DNA of 64,000 nucleotides from JABDIY01 sp963803875 (GCA_963803875.1 CAWDOA010000012.1:62001-126000), one strand, 5' to 3'; shown: positions 54,572-63,690, numbered from the stretch's first letter. Notes: a model not told the origin generated them from the letters alone. Made by a program: numbers and translations.

Positions 54572-54969
54572 GTGACCGTGCCACAGATTTCACTGGACGA
54601 AACCTGGGAGATGCTCTCCAAGGATCCTGACGCTGTGTTGATCGATGTTCGCACCATGGCCGAATGGTCCTTCGTAGGAATCCCCGACCTCACGGCGCTT
54701 GGAAAAACGTGCGGACCGTCGAGTGGACCTCGTTCCCCACCGGTCAACCCAATCCCGACTTCGTCGAACAGGCAACCGAAGGCCTTGCACCAGAGCAGAC
54801 CCTGCTCATGTTGTGTCGATCGGGTGGAAGGTCGAACGCAGCCGCCGAGGTTCTCAACGCAAACGGATTCACGGCCATCAACGTTGGATCGGGCTTCGAA
54901 GGTGACCTCGATCCTCAGGGCCACCGGCACGGCGGGTGGAAAGACGAACTTCCGTGGCGTCAGAGCTGA
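54572..54969 (+). CDS. Rhodanese-domain sulfurtransferase (frameshifted)
   Basis: GTG 54572 starts a single rhodanese domain: ISLDETWEMLSKDPDAVLID then VRTMAEW. One A is missing from the run GGAAAAACG near 54705; the next frame continues NVRTVEWTSFPTGQPNPDF and carries the active-site loop LLMLCRSGGRSNAAAEVL (Cys nucleophile) and FTAINVGSGFEGDLDPQGHR, ending GGWKDELPWRQS. About 130 residues in total. The end overlaps the start of metZ by 16 nt. A role in handing sulfur in methionine or related metabolism is inferred from that coupling. Confidence 0.85.
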
Positions 54970-56186
54970 GCAGCTGGGGTGAAGCGACAACGCTCGTGCG
55001 AGGCGGACTCAATCGATCCAGCTTCGATGAGACGGCGGAGGCTCTCTATCTGACGTCAGGTTATGTCTACGGGTCGGCTGAAGAAGCCGAAGCCGCATTC
55101 AAGGGCGAACACGACCGCTACATCTACAGCCGTTACGGCAACCCCACGGTCTCGATGTTCGAGAACCGCCTACGAATGCTCGAAGGAGCCGAGGCGTGCA
55201 TGGCCACAGCCAGCGGCATGGCGGCAGTTTTCGCTGCGCTGGCATCAACGGTCAGCGCCGGAGATCGCGTTGTCGCCTCGAGAGCGCTGTTTGGATCGTG
55301 TCATGTGATCCTCACCGAGATCCTGCCCCGCATGGGTGTCGAGACCCAACTGGTCGACGGGTTGTCATTGGAGGAATGGGACCGCGCATTGGCCGACGGA
55401 GCGAGGGCTGTCTTCCTCGAAACGCCATCGAACCCGGGCCTGGAAATCATCGACATTGTTGCGGTGTGCGAACGTGCTCACGCAGTTGGGGCTCTCGTGA
55501 TCGTTGACAACATTTTCGCCAGCCCCGTTCTGCAGAAACCGCTCCAGCTGGGCGCCGACGTCGTCGTGTATTCGGCCACAAAACACATCGATGGCCAGGG
55601 TCGAACGCTCGGTGGTGCTGTTCTGGGCAGCGAAGAATTCGTGTTCACCACCTTGAAACCGTTCCTTCGCCACACCGGTCCAAGCCTCAGCCCGTTCAAC
55701 GCATGGGTGTTGGTGAAGGGAATGGAGACGTTGTCCCTACGAGTCAATGCCATGAGCAGCTCGGCCGAACGATTGGCAGCATCGTTGAGCGACCATCCCA
55801 TGGTCGCCTCCATGCGATACCCCGGCCACGAGTCACATCCCCAGTTCGACCTGGCAAAACGGCAGATGAAACGTGGTGGGACCATTCTGACACTCACCGT
55901 CGAAGGACAAGGCGACCGGGCGAAACGGAATGCGTTCGACATGATGAACGCGCTCCAGCTGTGCGACATCTCAAACAACATCGGTGATTCGAAGACGCTC
56001 GTCACCCACCCGGCAACCACAACACACCGCCGACTCTCCGTTGATGCCCGGGCCGCTGTGGGCATAACCGACGGGGTCATCCGAATCTCCGTTGGTCTCG
56101 AGGATGTCGAAGACATACAGGCCGATCTCATCAGGGCGCTCGACGGTGTGAACAAGAACGGCGATTCCACGTCGTTGCCGTCATGA
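54954..56186 (+). CDS. metZ: O-succinylhomoserine sulfhydrylase
   Basis: A Cys/Met-metabolism PLP enzyme of about 410 residues. It begins WGEATTLVRGGLNRSSFDET, with LYLTSGYVYGSAEEAEAAF, YIYSRYGNPTVSMFENRL, ATASGMAAVFAALAST and the PLP lysine in VVYSATKHIDGQGRTLGGAV. LCDISNNIGDSKTLVTHPAT and THRRLSVDARAAVGITDGV are typical of MetZ. It makes homocysteine from O-succinylhomoserine and sulfide. GTG 54954 is preferred (MASELSSW); GTG 54936 is possible. It is coupled to the rhodanese gene just upstream. Confidence 0.92.
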   Translation: MASELSSWGEATTLVRGGLNRSSFDETAEALYLTSGYVYGSAEEAEAAFKGEHDRYIYSRYGNPTVSMFENRLRMLEGAEACMATASGMAAVFAALASTVSAGDRVVASRALFGSCHVILTEILPRMGVETQLVDGLSLEEWDRALADGARAVFLETPSNPGLEIIDIVAVCERAHAVGALVIVDNIFASPVLQKPLQLGADVVVYSATKHIDGQGRTLGGAVLGSEEFVFTTLKPFLRHTGPSLSPFNAWVLVKGMETLSLRVNAMSSSAERLAASLSDHPMVASMRYPGHESHPQFDLAKRQMKRGGTILTLTVEGQGDRAKRNAFDMMNALQLCDISNNIGDSKTLVTHPATTTHRRLSVDARAAVGITDGVIRISVGLEDVEDIQADLIRALDGVNKNGDSTSLPS

Positions 56187-56259
56187 GCGGTTCGCACCAC
56201 GGGCAAACTGCCGCAAAGACACCTGCCAAGCCAACGCTCGACCCTAGGAGTGACCGCCA

Positions 56260-56652
56260 GTGGAGATAATCGCCGCCGTTTTCGCCGAAGACATACAGCT
56301 CCGACCCGTGCCCGGACCCGCTACCCAAATCGACCTCACAGGTATTCAGTTCTCTGCGCCGGCGCCCGGACCGCTACCTGTGACGGTGGGTCCCCACCTC
56401 ATGGTCTTGGTGTGGTGCCCGCCCGATCACAACGGATTCGGAGCCCTGGAGGTTCTCTTCACTCGAGAGGGGGAGACCGAACCCGTGGCCCGCAATGTTC
56501 AGCCCCTTCAGATCGAGCCGGGAAAGTTCAACTACCGCCTCGTTCGGGCCGAGATCCCCTTTACCGAATACGGGACGGTTGTGGCCCTGTGCCGCATCGA
56601 CGGAGGTCAGTTGACCCGGGTGCCCTACACCCTGCTGCCGCCGCAGGATTAG
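56260..56652 (+). CDS. Conserved hypothetical protein, DUF6941-like
   Basis: A 130-residue soluble protein beginning MEIIAAVFAEDIQLRPVPGP with ATQIDLTGIQFSA, a two-part beta-sandwich-like layout (LMVLVWCPPDHNGFGALEVL; PGKFNYRLVRAEIPFTEYG) and ending VPYTLLPPQD. An AGGAG ribosome-binding site lies 9 nt before GTG 56260. Similar small proteins of unknown function occur in actinobacteria. Nothing in the context gives a function. Confidence 0.65.
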   Translation: MEIIAAVFAEDIQLRPVPGPATQIDLTGIQFSAPAPGPLPVTVGPHLMVLVWCPPDHNGFGALEVLFTREGETEPVARNVQPLQIEPGKFNYRLVRAEIPFTEYGTVVALCRIDGGQLTRVPYTLLPPQD

Positions 56653-56697
56653 GCACGGTCTCGTCGCAACAGCATCAGCCAGTAACTGCGTTCGGAG

Positions 56698-56703
56698 TAC
56701 GCT
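56698..56703 (+). promoter_or_regulatory. Leaderless -10 box for transketolase
   Basis: TACGCT 6 nt before GTG 56710. Confidence 0.5.
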
Positions 56704-56709
56704 GACAGC

Positions 56710-58618
56710 GTGAGTGCAACCGAACTCGAAACCCTGGGCATCAACGTCATTCGTGGCATTGCGATGGATGGCCCGGCCGCTGCGAAGTCAGGTCATCAAG
56801 GAACGGCGATGGCCCTCGCGCCATTGGCGCATGTCCTGTGGACGCGAATCATGCGTTACGACCCGGCCCGCCCTGATTGGCCCGATCGGGATCGATTCGT
56901 CCTGTCGAACGGCCACACGTCGATCCTGCAGTACGCCATGCTGCATCTCACCGGCTACAACCTGAGCCTCGATGATCTGAAACAGTTTCGGCAGTGGGAT
57001 TCCCTGACGCCGGGCCATCCTGAAGCCGGCCACACCGATGGCGTAGAGGTCACCACCGGTCCCCTGGGTCAGGGCTTCGCCAACGCGGTCGGGCTCGCCA
57101 TCGCCGAGCGATACCTTCGCGCTAGGTTCGGCGCCGACGTGATGAACCATCACACGTACGTGATCATGAGCGACGGCTGCCTCTCAGAGGGCGTGAGCCA
57201 CGAGGCGGCCAGCTTGGCCGGACACCAGAGGCTCGGCAATCTCATTGCGATCTACGACGACAATCACATCACGATCGACGGCGAAACAGAACTGGCCCTC
57301 TCTGACCACACCGCCAAGCGGTTCGAGGCCTACGGCTGGCACGTCATCGACATCGGAGACGCAGGCGAGGACCTCGATTCGATCGAAGCGGCGCTCAACG
57401 ATGCGCAGGCGGAGACCGAGCGGCCCTCGCTGGTCATCGTCCGCACCCACATCGGCTACCCCTCCCCGACCCTTACCGACCATCACACCGCTCACGGGCT
57501 TGCCTTTGGGGACGAGGAAATCGCAGCGACCAAGGAAGTGATGGGCCTGCCCGACACGCCGTTCTTCATTCCCGAAGAGGTCAAGAGCTACTACGCCGCG
57601 GCGGGTTCGGCGGGGGCAGCAATGTCGGCCGACTGGGATGAACGGGTTGCAGCGTCGAACCTCGACAGTGCCACGTGGGATGCATGTTGGGCCGGCAAGG
57701 GAACCACAGGGTGGGATTCGTCCCTACCTACATTCGACGAGGGATCTTCGATCGCCACTCGCAAAGCGTCTCAGGCTGTTATCGAAGCAATTGCGCCAGG
57801 ACTGCCCAGCTTGATCGGCGGTGCAGCCGACCTCACGGGCAACACCGGAACCGCACTCAACGGGATGGGTGTACAGAGCGCCAAAGACCCCGGTGGACGT
57901 CAGATCTTCTTCGGCGTACGCGAACACGCTATGGGGGCAGCACTGGTGGGTATGGCAAAACACGGTGGAGTGCTTCCCTTCGGCGGCACGTTCGAGGTCT
58001 TTGCCGACTACATGCGCCCAGCCATCCGCCTGGCCGCGCTCAGCCACGCCAAGGCTCTCTTCGTGTTCACCCACGATTCGGTGGGTGTTGGCGAAGACGG
58101 ACCTACCCACCAGCCGGTCGAACAGACGATGAGCCTCCGAGCGATTCCGGGGCTGACGGTCATCCGACCCGGCGACGCCACCGAATCGGTGGGCGCCTGG
58201 CTCACTGCCTTGGAAACCGACGGTCCAACGGCGTTGATTTTCTCGCGGCAGGGCGTCCCGGTTCAGACCGCCACGTCTGCGGACGGAGTTGCCAAGGGTG
58301 CGTACGCTCTGAACGATGTACCGTCGCCCGACGCGATCGTTATCGGCACGGGTTCAGAGCTCGGGGTCTGCGATCGCAGCCGCTGAACTGGTCGAGGCAG
58401 ACGTGCGGATCGTGTCGATGCCGTGTTGGGAGCTCTTCGATGCCCAGGACACGTCCTATCGCCAGTCGGTTCTTCCGGCTGGAGTGCCCACTGTTTCAGT
58501 AGAAGCTGGTGTGACACTCGGTTGGCACAAGTACGCCACCGACGTCGTGGGAATAGACCGCTTTGGGGCGTCCGCTCCTGGCTCCACAGTCATGAAGGAA
58601 CTGGGGATCACGCGCTGA
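56710..58618 (+). CDS. tkt: Transketolase (frameshifted near the C-terminus)
   Basis: The thiamine-diphosphate domain has SGHQGTAMALAPLAHVLWT, SNGHTSILQYAMLHLTGY, LTPGHPEAGHTDGVEVTTG and the TPP/Mg motif MSDGCLSEGVSHEAASLAG through IYDDNHITIDG. The pyrimidine-binding domain has FFGVREHAMGAALVGMAKHG and FVFTHDSVGVGEDGPTHQP. Near 58370 one extra base (GGGGTCTGCG) causes a stop at 58386; without it the chain continues AIAAAELVEADVRIVSMPCW and ends at 58618, giving a normal 635 residues. It moves two-carbon units between sugar phosphates in the pentose phosphate or Calvin-type pathway. Breakage of such a core gene argues for a sequence error. Confidence 0.93.
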
Positions 58619-58739
58619 GGCGGTTGCGATCAGAGTGCAAGCCCTGCTCTAGATCGACGAGCCAACGAGGCTCGATCGAGATGACGAGTCGCCACGGCAC
58701 TGACCCCGGGATATCGGAATGTCCGTTACGACATATGGA

Positions 58740-58745
58740 TAGAAT
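58740..58745 (+). promoter_or_regulatory. Leaderless -10 box for transaldolase
   Basis: TAGAAT 5 nt before ATG 58751. Transaldolase therefore seems to have its own promoter rather than being read only through from transketolase. Confidence 0.45.
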
Positions 58746-58750
58746 TCGGT

Positions 58751-59857
58751 ATGGGTCGAATTCATGATTTGTACACCGAGCAAGGCCAAAGCCCTTGGCT
58801 CGACAACCTGCGCCGCGGTTGGCTGCACGGCGGCGAAATGCAGAGATGGATCGACCGCGGTGTTCGTGGCCTCACCAGCAACCCTTCGATCTTCGCCAAG
58901 GCAATGACCGATACCGACGACTACGACGCCGACCTACGCCGCCTGGTCGGTGAAGGAAAGAGCGTCACCGATGCCTATTGGGACCTCGTAGTCGCCGACA
59001 TCCGGGCAGCGACTTCGCTGCTTCTTCCGGTGTTCGAGTCCTCTGATGGAGAGGATGGCTATGTATCGGTCGAGGTATCGCCGACCCTCGCCGACGACAC
59101 CGAACAGACCGTTGACGCTGCCCGAGACCTCCACGCACGAGTCGAGTCGCCGAATCTCTACATCAAGGTGCCGGCAACAGTCGAGGGACTACCTGCGGTC
59201 CAGAAACTCATCGGCGAAGGGATCAGCGTCAACGTCACGCTGATCTTCGGGTTGCAGCAGTACGCCGGCGTGATGGAGGCGTATATCGCAGGGCTGGAGT
59301 CTTGGGCAGCAGACAATCCTGAAGGTACTCTCGGCCACATCTCATCGGTTGCGTCGTTCTTCATCTCTCGAGTCGATGTCGAGGTCGACCGACGGCTCGA
59401 CGAAATCGGCGACGAAGCGGCCACTGCACTGATGGGCAAGGCGGCGATCGCCAATGCGAAGTTGGCCTATCAGATGTTCGAGAAGGCCTTCAGCGGACCT
59501 CGCTGGGAAGCGCTGGCAGACCGGGGGGCACGGGTCCAACGTCCATTGTGGGCCAGCACATCCACGAAAAACCCGACCTACTCCGACACCCTGTACGTGG
59601 ACGAGCTGATCGGACCCAACACGGTGAACACGCTCCCCGACACGACGCTCAACGCGTTCGACGATCACGGTACGGTCCGACGGACCATCGACGCCGACGT
59701 GGGCTCCGCCCATCGGGTTGTCGAGAATCTGCTGACGCTGGGTATCGATCTCGAGGAGGTCGCCGTGAAGCTCGAAGAAGAGGGCGTTGGCAGCTTCGCC
59801 AAGTCCTTCGAGGAGGTTCTCGAGACTCTCGGAACCCGGGCCGACGAAATGTCATAG
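58751..59857 (+). CDS. tal: Transaldolase
   Basis: A 368-residue actinobacterial-type (TalB-long) transaldolase: SPWLDNLRRGWLHGGEMQRW, the signature GVRGLTSNPSIFAKAM, VSVEVSPTLADDTEQTV and the Schiff-base lysine in NLYIKVPATVEGLPAVQ, then GISVNVTLIFGLQQYAGVME and HISSVASFFISRVDVEVDR. It transfers dihydroxyacetone units between sugar phosphates and works with the transketolase encoded just upstream; together they cover the non-oxidative pentose phosphate branch. Gene intact. Confidence 0.96.
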   Translation: MGRIHDLYTEQGQSPWLDNLRRGWLHGGEMQRWIDRGVRGLTSNPSIFAKAMTDTDDYDADLRRLVGEGKSVTDAYWDLVVADIRAATSLLLPVFESSDGEDGYVSVEVSPTLADDTEQTVDAARDLHARVESPNLYIKVPATVEGLPAVQKLIGEGISVNVTLIFGLQQYAGVMEAYIAGLESWAADNPEGTLGHISSVASFFISRVDVEVDRRLDEIGDEAATALMGKAAIANAKLAYQMFEKAFSGPRWEALADRGARVQRPLWASTSTKNPTYSDTLYVDELIGPNTVNTLPDTTLNAFDDHGTVRRTIDADVGSAHRVVENLLTLGIDLEEVAVKLEEEGVGSFAKSFEEVLETLGTRADEMS

Positions 59858-59890
59858 GCGGCACGAGAAGGGGCTCAATGGCCCATCGGC

Positions 59891-59911
59891 GAGAGTGAAA
59901 TGTCACTTCTC
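59891..59911. terminator. Weak hairpin between converging genes
   Basis: GAGAGTGA and TCACTTCTC pair with one bulged base around AATG, between tal (+) and the dehydrogenase gene (-). Position fits a bidirectional terminator, but no T tract follows. Confidence 0.3.
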
Positions 59912-60004
59912 TGTCTGAGCGAGGATTCATACGCCGATCGCTGAACACATCGCAGCGAGTTGGAATAGCGGCCGCGCCGCACTGACCGGTTCTCCGTTGT
60001 TTGT

Positions 60005-60991
60005 CTAGGACTCTGAGTCCCGCAGCCTCTGTTCGTGGGTGTTGACCGTTTCGCCGGCGCCGCTTCCCGTCTTCTTCAGCGCTCGGATGATTCCAACCAA
60101 GTTGTCGTCGCGAAGCTGTTCGAGCTCGCGGATCGTCATTTGGCCCGACTGTTCATCCGACTGACCGGCGATGAGCTCCACCAGTTCGTCGTTGAACTCG
60201 GGTACATCGGTCAGCTTGGACCAGGGCCACTCGAGCGCCGGGCCGAACTGGGCCATGAAATGCTTCATCCCGGCCTCACCGCCTGCGATGCGATAGGTCT
60301 CGAACATCCCCATCTGGGCCCAGCGGAGCCCGAATCCATACCGTATGGCGTCGTCAAGCTCCTCCGTGGTGCAGATGCCATCCTTTATCAACCACAAGCC
60401 TTCTCGCCAGACGGCTTCGAGGAGACGATCGGCAATGTGGGCATCGATCTCCTTTCGAACGACGAGCGGTTTCATGCCGATTGATTCGAGAGTTTCCCCT
60501 ATGCGATCGACCAGACTCGAAGGCGTCCACGGGGATGGCACCACCTCCACCAGGGGAAGCAGATACACCGGGTTGAAGGGGTGGGCTACGACAATCTGGC
60601 TCGGATTGAGTGCTCCCTCGATCAGCTCTGATGGTTTGAATCCCGACGTTGAGGAGCCGACGATCGAGTCGTCGTCGGCACTCTCTTGGATCCGAGCAAA
60701 CGTCTCACGTTTCAGGTCGAGGCGCTCCGGCACCGATTCTTGAATCCAGAGGGCACCCTCCACAGCCTCAGCAAGCTCGTCGTGGAACAGAAGCTGACCC
60801 TCGGGAGGCAGACGTTGGTCGTAGAGGGCGGGCAGCGCTCGTCGGGCATGGGCGATGACCTCGCCGATCTTGCGTTCCGCATCCGGGTCGGGGTCGAAGA
60901 CCGAAACGTCCCATCCGTTGAGGAGGAATCGAGCAGCCCAACCACCTCCGATAACACCGCCCCCAACTACGGCAGCTCTCCGGTCGCTCAC
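60005..60991 (-). CDS. 3-hydroxyacyl-CoA dehydrogenase family, L-carnitine dehydrogenase-like
   Basis: A 328-residue protein with NAD loop AAVVGGGVIGGGWAARFLLN, SSTSGFKPSELIEGALNPSQ (catalytic Ser and substrate loop), VVAHPFNPVYLLPLVEVVPS (catalytic His) and IDAHIADRLLEAVWREGLWL. This shape, shorter and with PFNPVYLLPLVE, is typical of L-carnitine 3-dehydrogenases. Its GTG start overlaps the BKACE stop by four bases (GTGA), and BKACE enzymes cleave 3-dehydrocarnitine, which strongly supports the assignment. Substrate specificity is inferred from that pairing. Confidence 0.82.
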   Translation of the reverse strand: MSDRRAAVVGGGVIGGGWAARFLLNGWDVSVFDPDPDAERKIGEVIAHARRALPALYDQRLPPEGQLLFHDELAEAVEGALWIQESVPERLDLKRETFARIQESADDDSIVGSSTSGFKPSELIEGALNPSQIVVAHPFNPVYLLPLVEVVPSPWTPSSLVDRIGETLESIGMKPLVVRKEIDAHIADRLLEAVWREGLWLIKDGICTTEELDDAIRYGFGLRWAQMGMFETYRIAGGEAGMKHFMAQFGPALEWPWSKLTDVPEFNDELVELIAGQSDEQSGQMTIRELEQLRDDNLVGIIRALKKTGSGAGETVNTHEQRLRDSES

Positions 60992-61905
60992 GAAGGGACC
61001 GGTGCCCGCTTCACCAGACCGAGTCTGGCACGCACCTCCTCAGGGCCGAGGACCTGTGCCCCCATGCCTTCGATGACGCTGACAGCGCGTTCGACGAGCT
61101 GAGCATTGGTGGCGTGCACTCCCCGCTCGAGAAACAGGTTGTCCTCGAGGCCGACTCGCACGTTGCCACCGGCGAGGATCGCAGCTGCGACATAAGGCAT
61201 CTGATCTCGTCCGAGCGAAAACGCCGACCACGTCCAGCTCTCGGGGATGTTGTTGACCATCGCCATGAAGGTGTTGATGTCGTTGGGGGCTCCCCATGGC
61301 ACCCCCATGCAAAGTTGAACCAGGGCCGGCGACTCCAGCACTCCCTCGTTGACGAGCTGTTTGGCAAACCAAAGATGTCCGGTATCGAATGCTTCGATCT
61401 CAGGTTTCACCCCGAGGTCAGTCATCATTTGGCCCATCGCCCGGAGCATTCCCGGAGTATTGGTCATCACGTAATCGGCTTCGGCAAAGTTCATCGTGCC
61501 GCAGTCGAGCGTGACGATCTCGGGCAAACATTGCACCGCATGCTCCATACGTTCAGTTGCACTTGCCATGTCGGTCCCTTCCGAGTCGAGTGGTAGGGGA
61601 CAGTCGGCTGGGCCGAACACGATGTCGCCGCCCATTCCGGCCGTGAGATTCAGGACGACATCGACATCGGCAGCCCGAATCCGGTCAGTGACTTCCTTGT
61701 ACAGGTCGACGGCTCGCGACGGCGCTCCCGTTTCCGGGTTCCGAACATGACAGTGGACAACCGCCGCACCAGCTTTGGCAGCATCGATTGCGCTGTTTGC
61801 GATCTGCTCAGGACTTCGTGGCACGTGGGGTGACTTGTCGTGAGTGCCACCCGAACCGGTGACCGCGCACGTAATGAAGACCTCACGGTTCATGGAAAGT
61901 GGCAT
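60988..61905 (-). CDS. BKACE family beta-keto acid cleavage enzyme (DUF849), dehydrocarnitine-cleaving candidate
   Basis: A 305-residue TIM-barrel protein: EVFITCAVTGSGGTHDKSPH, VPRSPEQIANSAIDAAKAG, AAVVHCHVRNPETG (zinc His pair HCH), VDVVLNLTAGMGGDIVFGP, EIVTLDCGTMNFAEADYVM and GGNVRVGLEDNLFLERGV. These are the Zn-binding and substrate-binding marks of the BKACE family, which uses acetyl-CoA to cleave beta-keto acids. Beside a carnitine dehydrogenase the likely reaction is 3-dehydrocarnitine plus acetyl-CoA to glycine betaine plus acetoacetyl-CoA. CACAAT lies 6 nt before ATG 61905. Confidence 0.88.
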   Translation of the reverse strand: MPLSMNREVFITCAVTGSGGTHDKSPHVPRSPEQIANSAIDAAKAGAAVVHCHVRNPETGAPSRAVDLYKEVTDRIRAADVDVVLNLTAGMGGDIVFGPADCPLPLDSEGTDMASATERMEHAVQCLPEIVTLDCGTMNFAEADYVMTNTPGMLRAMGQMMTDLGVKPEIEAFDTGHLWFAKQLVNEGVLESPALVQLCMGVPWGAPNDINTFMAMVNNIPESWTWSAFSLGRDQMPYVAAAILAGGNVRVGLEDNLFLERGVHATNAQLVERAVSVIEGMGAQVLGPEEVRARLGLVKRAPVPS

Positions 61906-62005
61906 GGCCGCATTGTGGCACTCTGCTCTCGGCTTTTCACGCCTCGTAGCCTGCATCCGAAAGGGAGCGTTGGTGCTCGATCACCGCCTGGGCGACAATG
62001 AGGCA

Positions 62006-63223
62006 GTGAGTACTGCCGATCTGATCCCACCCGAAGCCGAACTCAAGAAGGTCAACGATGCGGTAGCTGATCTGCTTCGCAACCACCAGCCGTCAACAAT
62101 GTCGTCCTCTGATTTCCGGGGCCACCAATACGACTACGGACTGGCGTGGGTCCACTTCCCTGAGGGCAGGGGTGGACTTGGAGTTCGCCCCCAACTGCAA
62201 ACAGAAGCTGAGTCCGCTCTGCGTGATGCGGGAGCGCCGCCGGCAGACCCGGCTCAGTTCTTCATGTATCTGGCAGGCCCCACGATTCTCACCCACGGGT
62301 CCGAAGAGGTGAAGGACCGATTCCTGAGACCAATGTTCACCGGTGAAGAGCGCTGGTGTCAGCTCTTCAGCGAGCCGGGTGCAGGAAGCGACTTTGCCGG
62401 CTTGGGCACGCGGGCGGTTCGGGATGGTGACGAGTGGATCATCAATGGTCAGAAGGTCTGGAACACACTTGCACACCTCGCCGACTTCGGGATGCTGGTC
62501 ACCCGTTCGGATCCAGATGCTCCCAAGCACAAGGGCATGACATATTTTGCTCTCGACATGAGGGCGGAGGGAGTGGAGGTGCGACCGTTGCGCCAGATCA
62601 CCGGCGAAGCAGAGTTCAACGAGGTCTACATGACTGAGGTCCGAGTGCCCGATTCTCACAGAATTGGCGATGTCGGTGAAGGGTGGCGGGCATCGCTCAC
62701 CACCTTGATGAACGAGCGAGCGACGATCGGCGCCGGCAGCATCCCCAAACGCGGTTCAGGGACGATCGCCTCGCTGGTTGAAACCTGGAAACACGTTGAC
62801 ACTGCCCACAGAACACCGACGGCACTCGAGCAGTTGATGCGCCTCTGGGTTCGGGCCGAAGTACTCCGGCTCACGAACATCAGGGCAGCTCAGAATCGTC
62901 GCGCCGGGAATCCTGGACCGGAAGGGTCGGTAGCCAAACTGGCGTTTGCAGGCCTCAATCAAGAGATCATGAACGCTGCAGTGAGCCTCGAAGGCGCAGC
63001 AGGAATGGTTGGGTACGACTACACCTTCCGGCGACCCGAAACCCTCAGCGTTTCCGGGGCCACCGAGGGCGTGCACCATTCGTTTCTCCGGGTCCGTGCC
63101 AACAGCATCGAGGGAGGCACCAGCGAGATAATGAAGAACATCCTGGGTGAGCAGATTCTCGGACTCCCGGGCGAGCCCCGAGTGGATAAGAACGTTCCCT
63201 GGAAGGACGTTCCGCGTTCCTGA
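62006..63223 (+). CDS. Acyl-CoA dehydrogenase family protein
   Basis: About 405 residues. FAD-binding and substrate features: RWCQLFSEPGAGSDFAGLGT, WIINGQKVWNTLAHLADFGM, YFALDMRAEGVEVRPLRQIT, VRVPDSHRIGDVGEGWRASL and the closing SIEGGTSEIMKNILGEQILG. GTG 62006 (MSTADLIPPEAELKK) is preferred because GACAAT lies 6 nt upstream; upstream in-frame starts run antisense through the BKACE gene. It probably introduces a double bond in an acyl-CoA, passing electrons to ETF. Divergent from the carnitine genes; a joint role in catabolism is possible but unproven. Confidence 0.92.
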   Translation: MSTADLIPPEAELKKVNDAVADLLRNHQPSTMSSSDFRGHQYDYGLAWVHFPEGRGGLGVRPQLQTEAESALRDAGAPPADPAQFFMYLAGPTILTHGSEEVKDRFLRPMFTGEERWCQLFSEPGAGSDFAGLGTRAVRDGDEWIINGQKVWNTLAHLADFGMLVTRSDPDAPKHKGMTYFALDMRAEGVEVRPLRQITGEAEFNEVYMTEVRVPDSHRIGDVGEGWRASLTTLMNERATIGAGSIPKRGSGTIASLVETWKHVDTAHRTPTALEQLMRLWVRAEVLRLTNIRAAQNRRAGNPGPEGSVAKLAFAGLNQEIMNAAVSLEGAAGMVGYDYTFRRPETLSVSGATEGVHHSFLRVRANSIEGGTSEIMKNILGEQILGLPGEPRVDKNVPWKDVPRS

Positions 63224-63435
63224 CGAGTGTTTGGGAGCAACAGCTGGAGCAAGAAACATAGGCCGGTCGATTTGGCAACCGCGTGAACCACCTGTCATTT
63301 CGGTCTCGATCGAGGGGCCAAATCTCGAGTGTCACATCTGCAGCACCTCCTGAGAGTCCTGGCGTACCACTTCCAACGGGTTCTATAGTGGTTCTCGTTC
63401 GCAGGGGGCTACGGGCATGAAGCGAGGAGATCGCT
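63224..63435 (+). other. Non-coding stretch before the small membrane protein
   Basis: No gene seen. It holds a -10-like TATAGT (63384-63389) and a widely spaced inverted repeat, GATTTGGC (63269-63276) and GCCAAATC (63317-63324), of uncertain meaning. A GAGGAG ribosome-binding site lies at its end. Confidence 0.3.
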
Positions 63436-63690
63436 GTGCCCAATCCCGAAACACGGACAAGCCGAACCGATGGTGCCCCTCGGGCTGCGACCAGGGGCGG
63501 CTACAAAGCTCGGAACCTGGCAACCCTCATGGTGACCTCGCTCGCCATACTCCTGCTGTTCGGAGAACGCAGTGACCATGCGGCAACGGTCGCATATGCG
63601 GAGGGCGGCGGTTCGATTCCTATAGCGCCCGTGCTGGCCGGCTTCTTGTGGATAGCTGCACTCGAAACAATCCGGAAGCTGACCACCTGA
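63436..63690 (+). CDS. Small membrane protein of unknown function
   Basis: An 84-residue protein with a polar, basic N-terminus (MPNPETRTSRTDGAPRAATR), a first hydrophobic helix (LATLMVTSLAILLLFGE) and a second weaker one (PIAPVLAGFLWIAALETI). GTG 63436 has a good GAGGAG ribosome-binding site. No family recognised. Confidence 0.5.
   Translation: MPNPETRTSRTDGAPRAATRGGYKARNLATLMVTSLAILLLFGERSDHAATVAYAEGGGSIPIAPVLAGFLWIAALETIRKLTT

Noticed and set aside
54559..54990. Minus-strand open frame of 143 codons opposite the rhodanese gene
   Set aside because: Shadow of the plus-strand rhodanese; composition is Arg/Ser-rich and no domain is visible.
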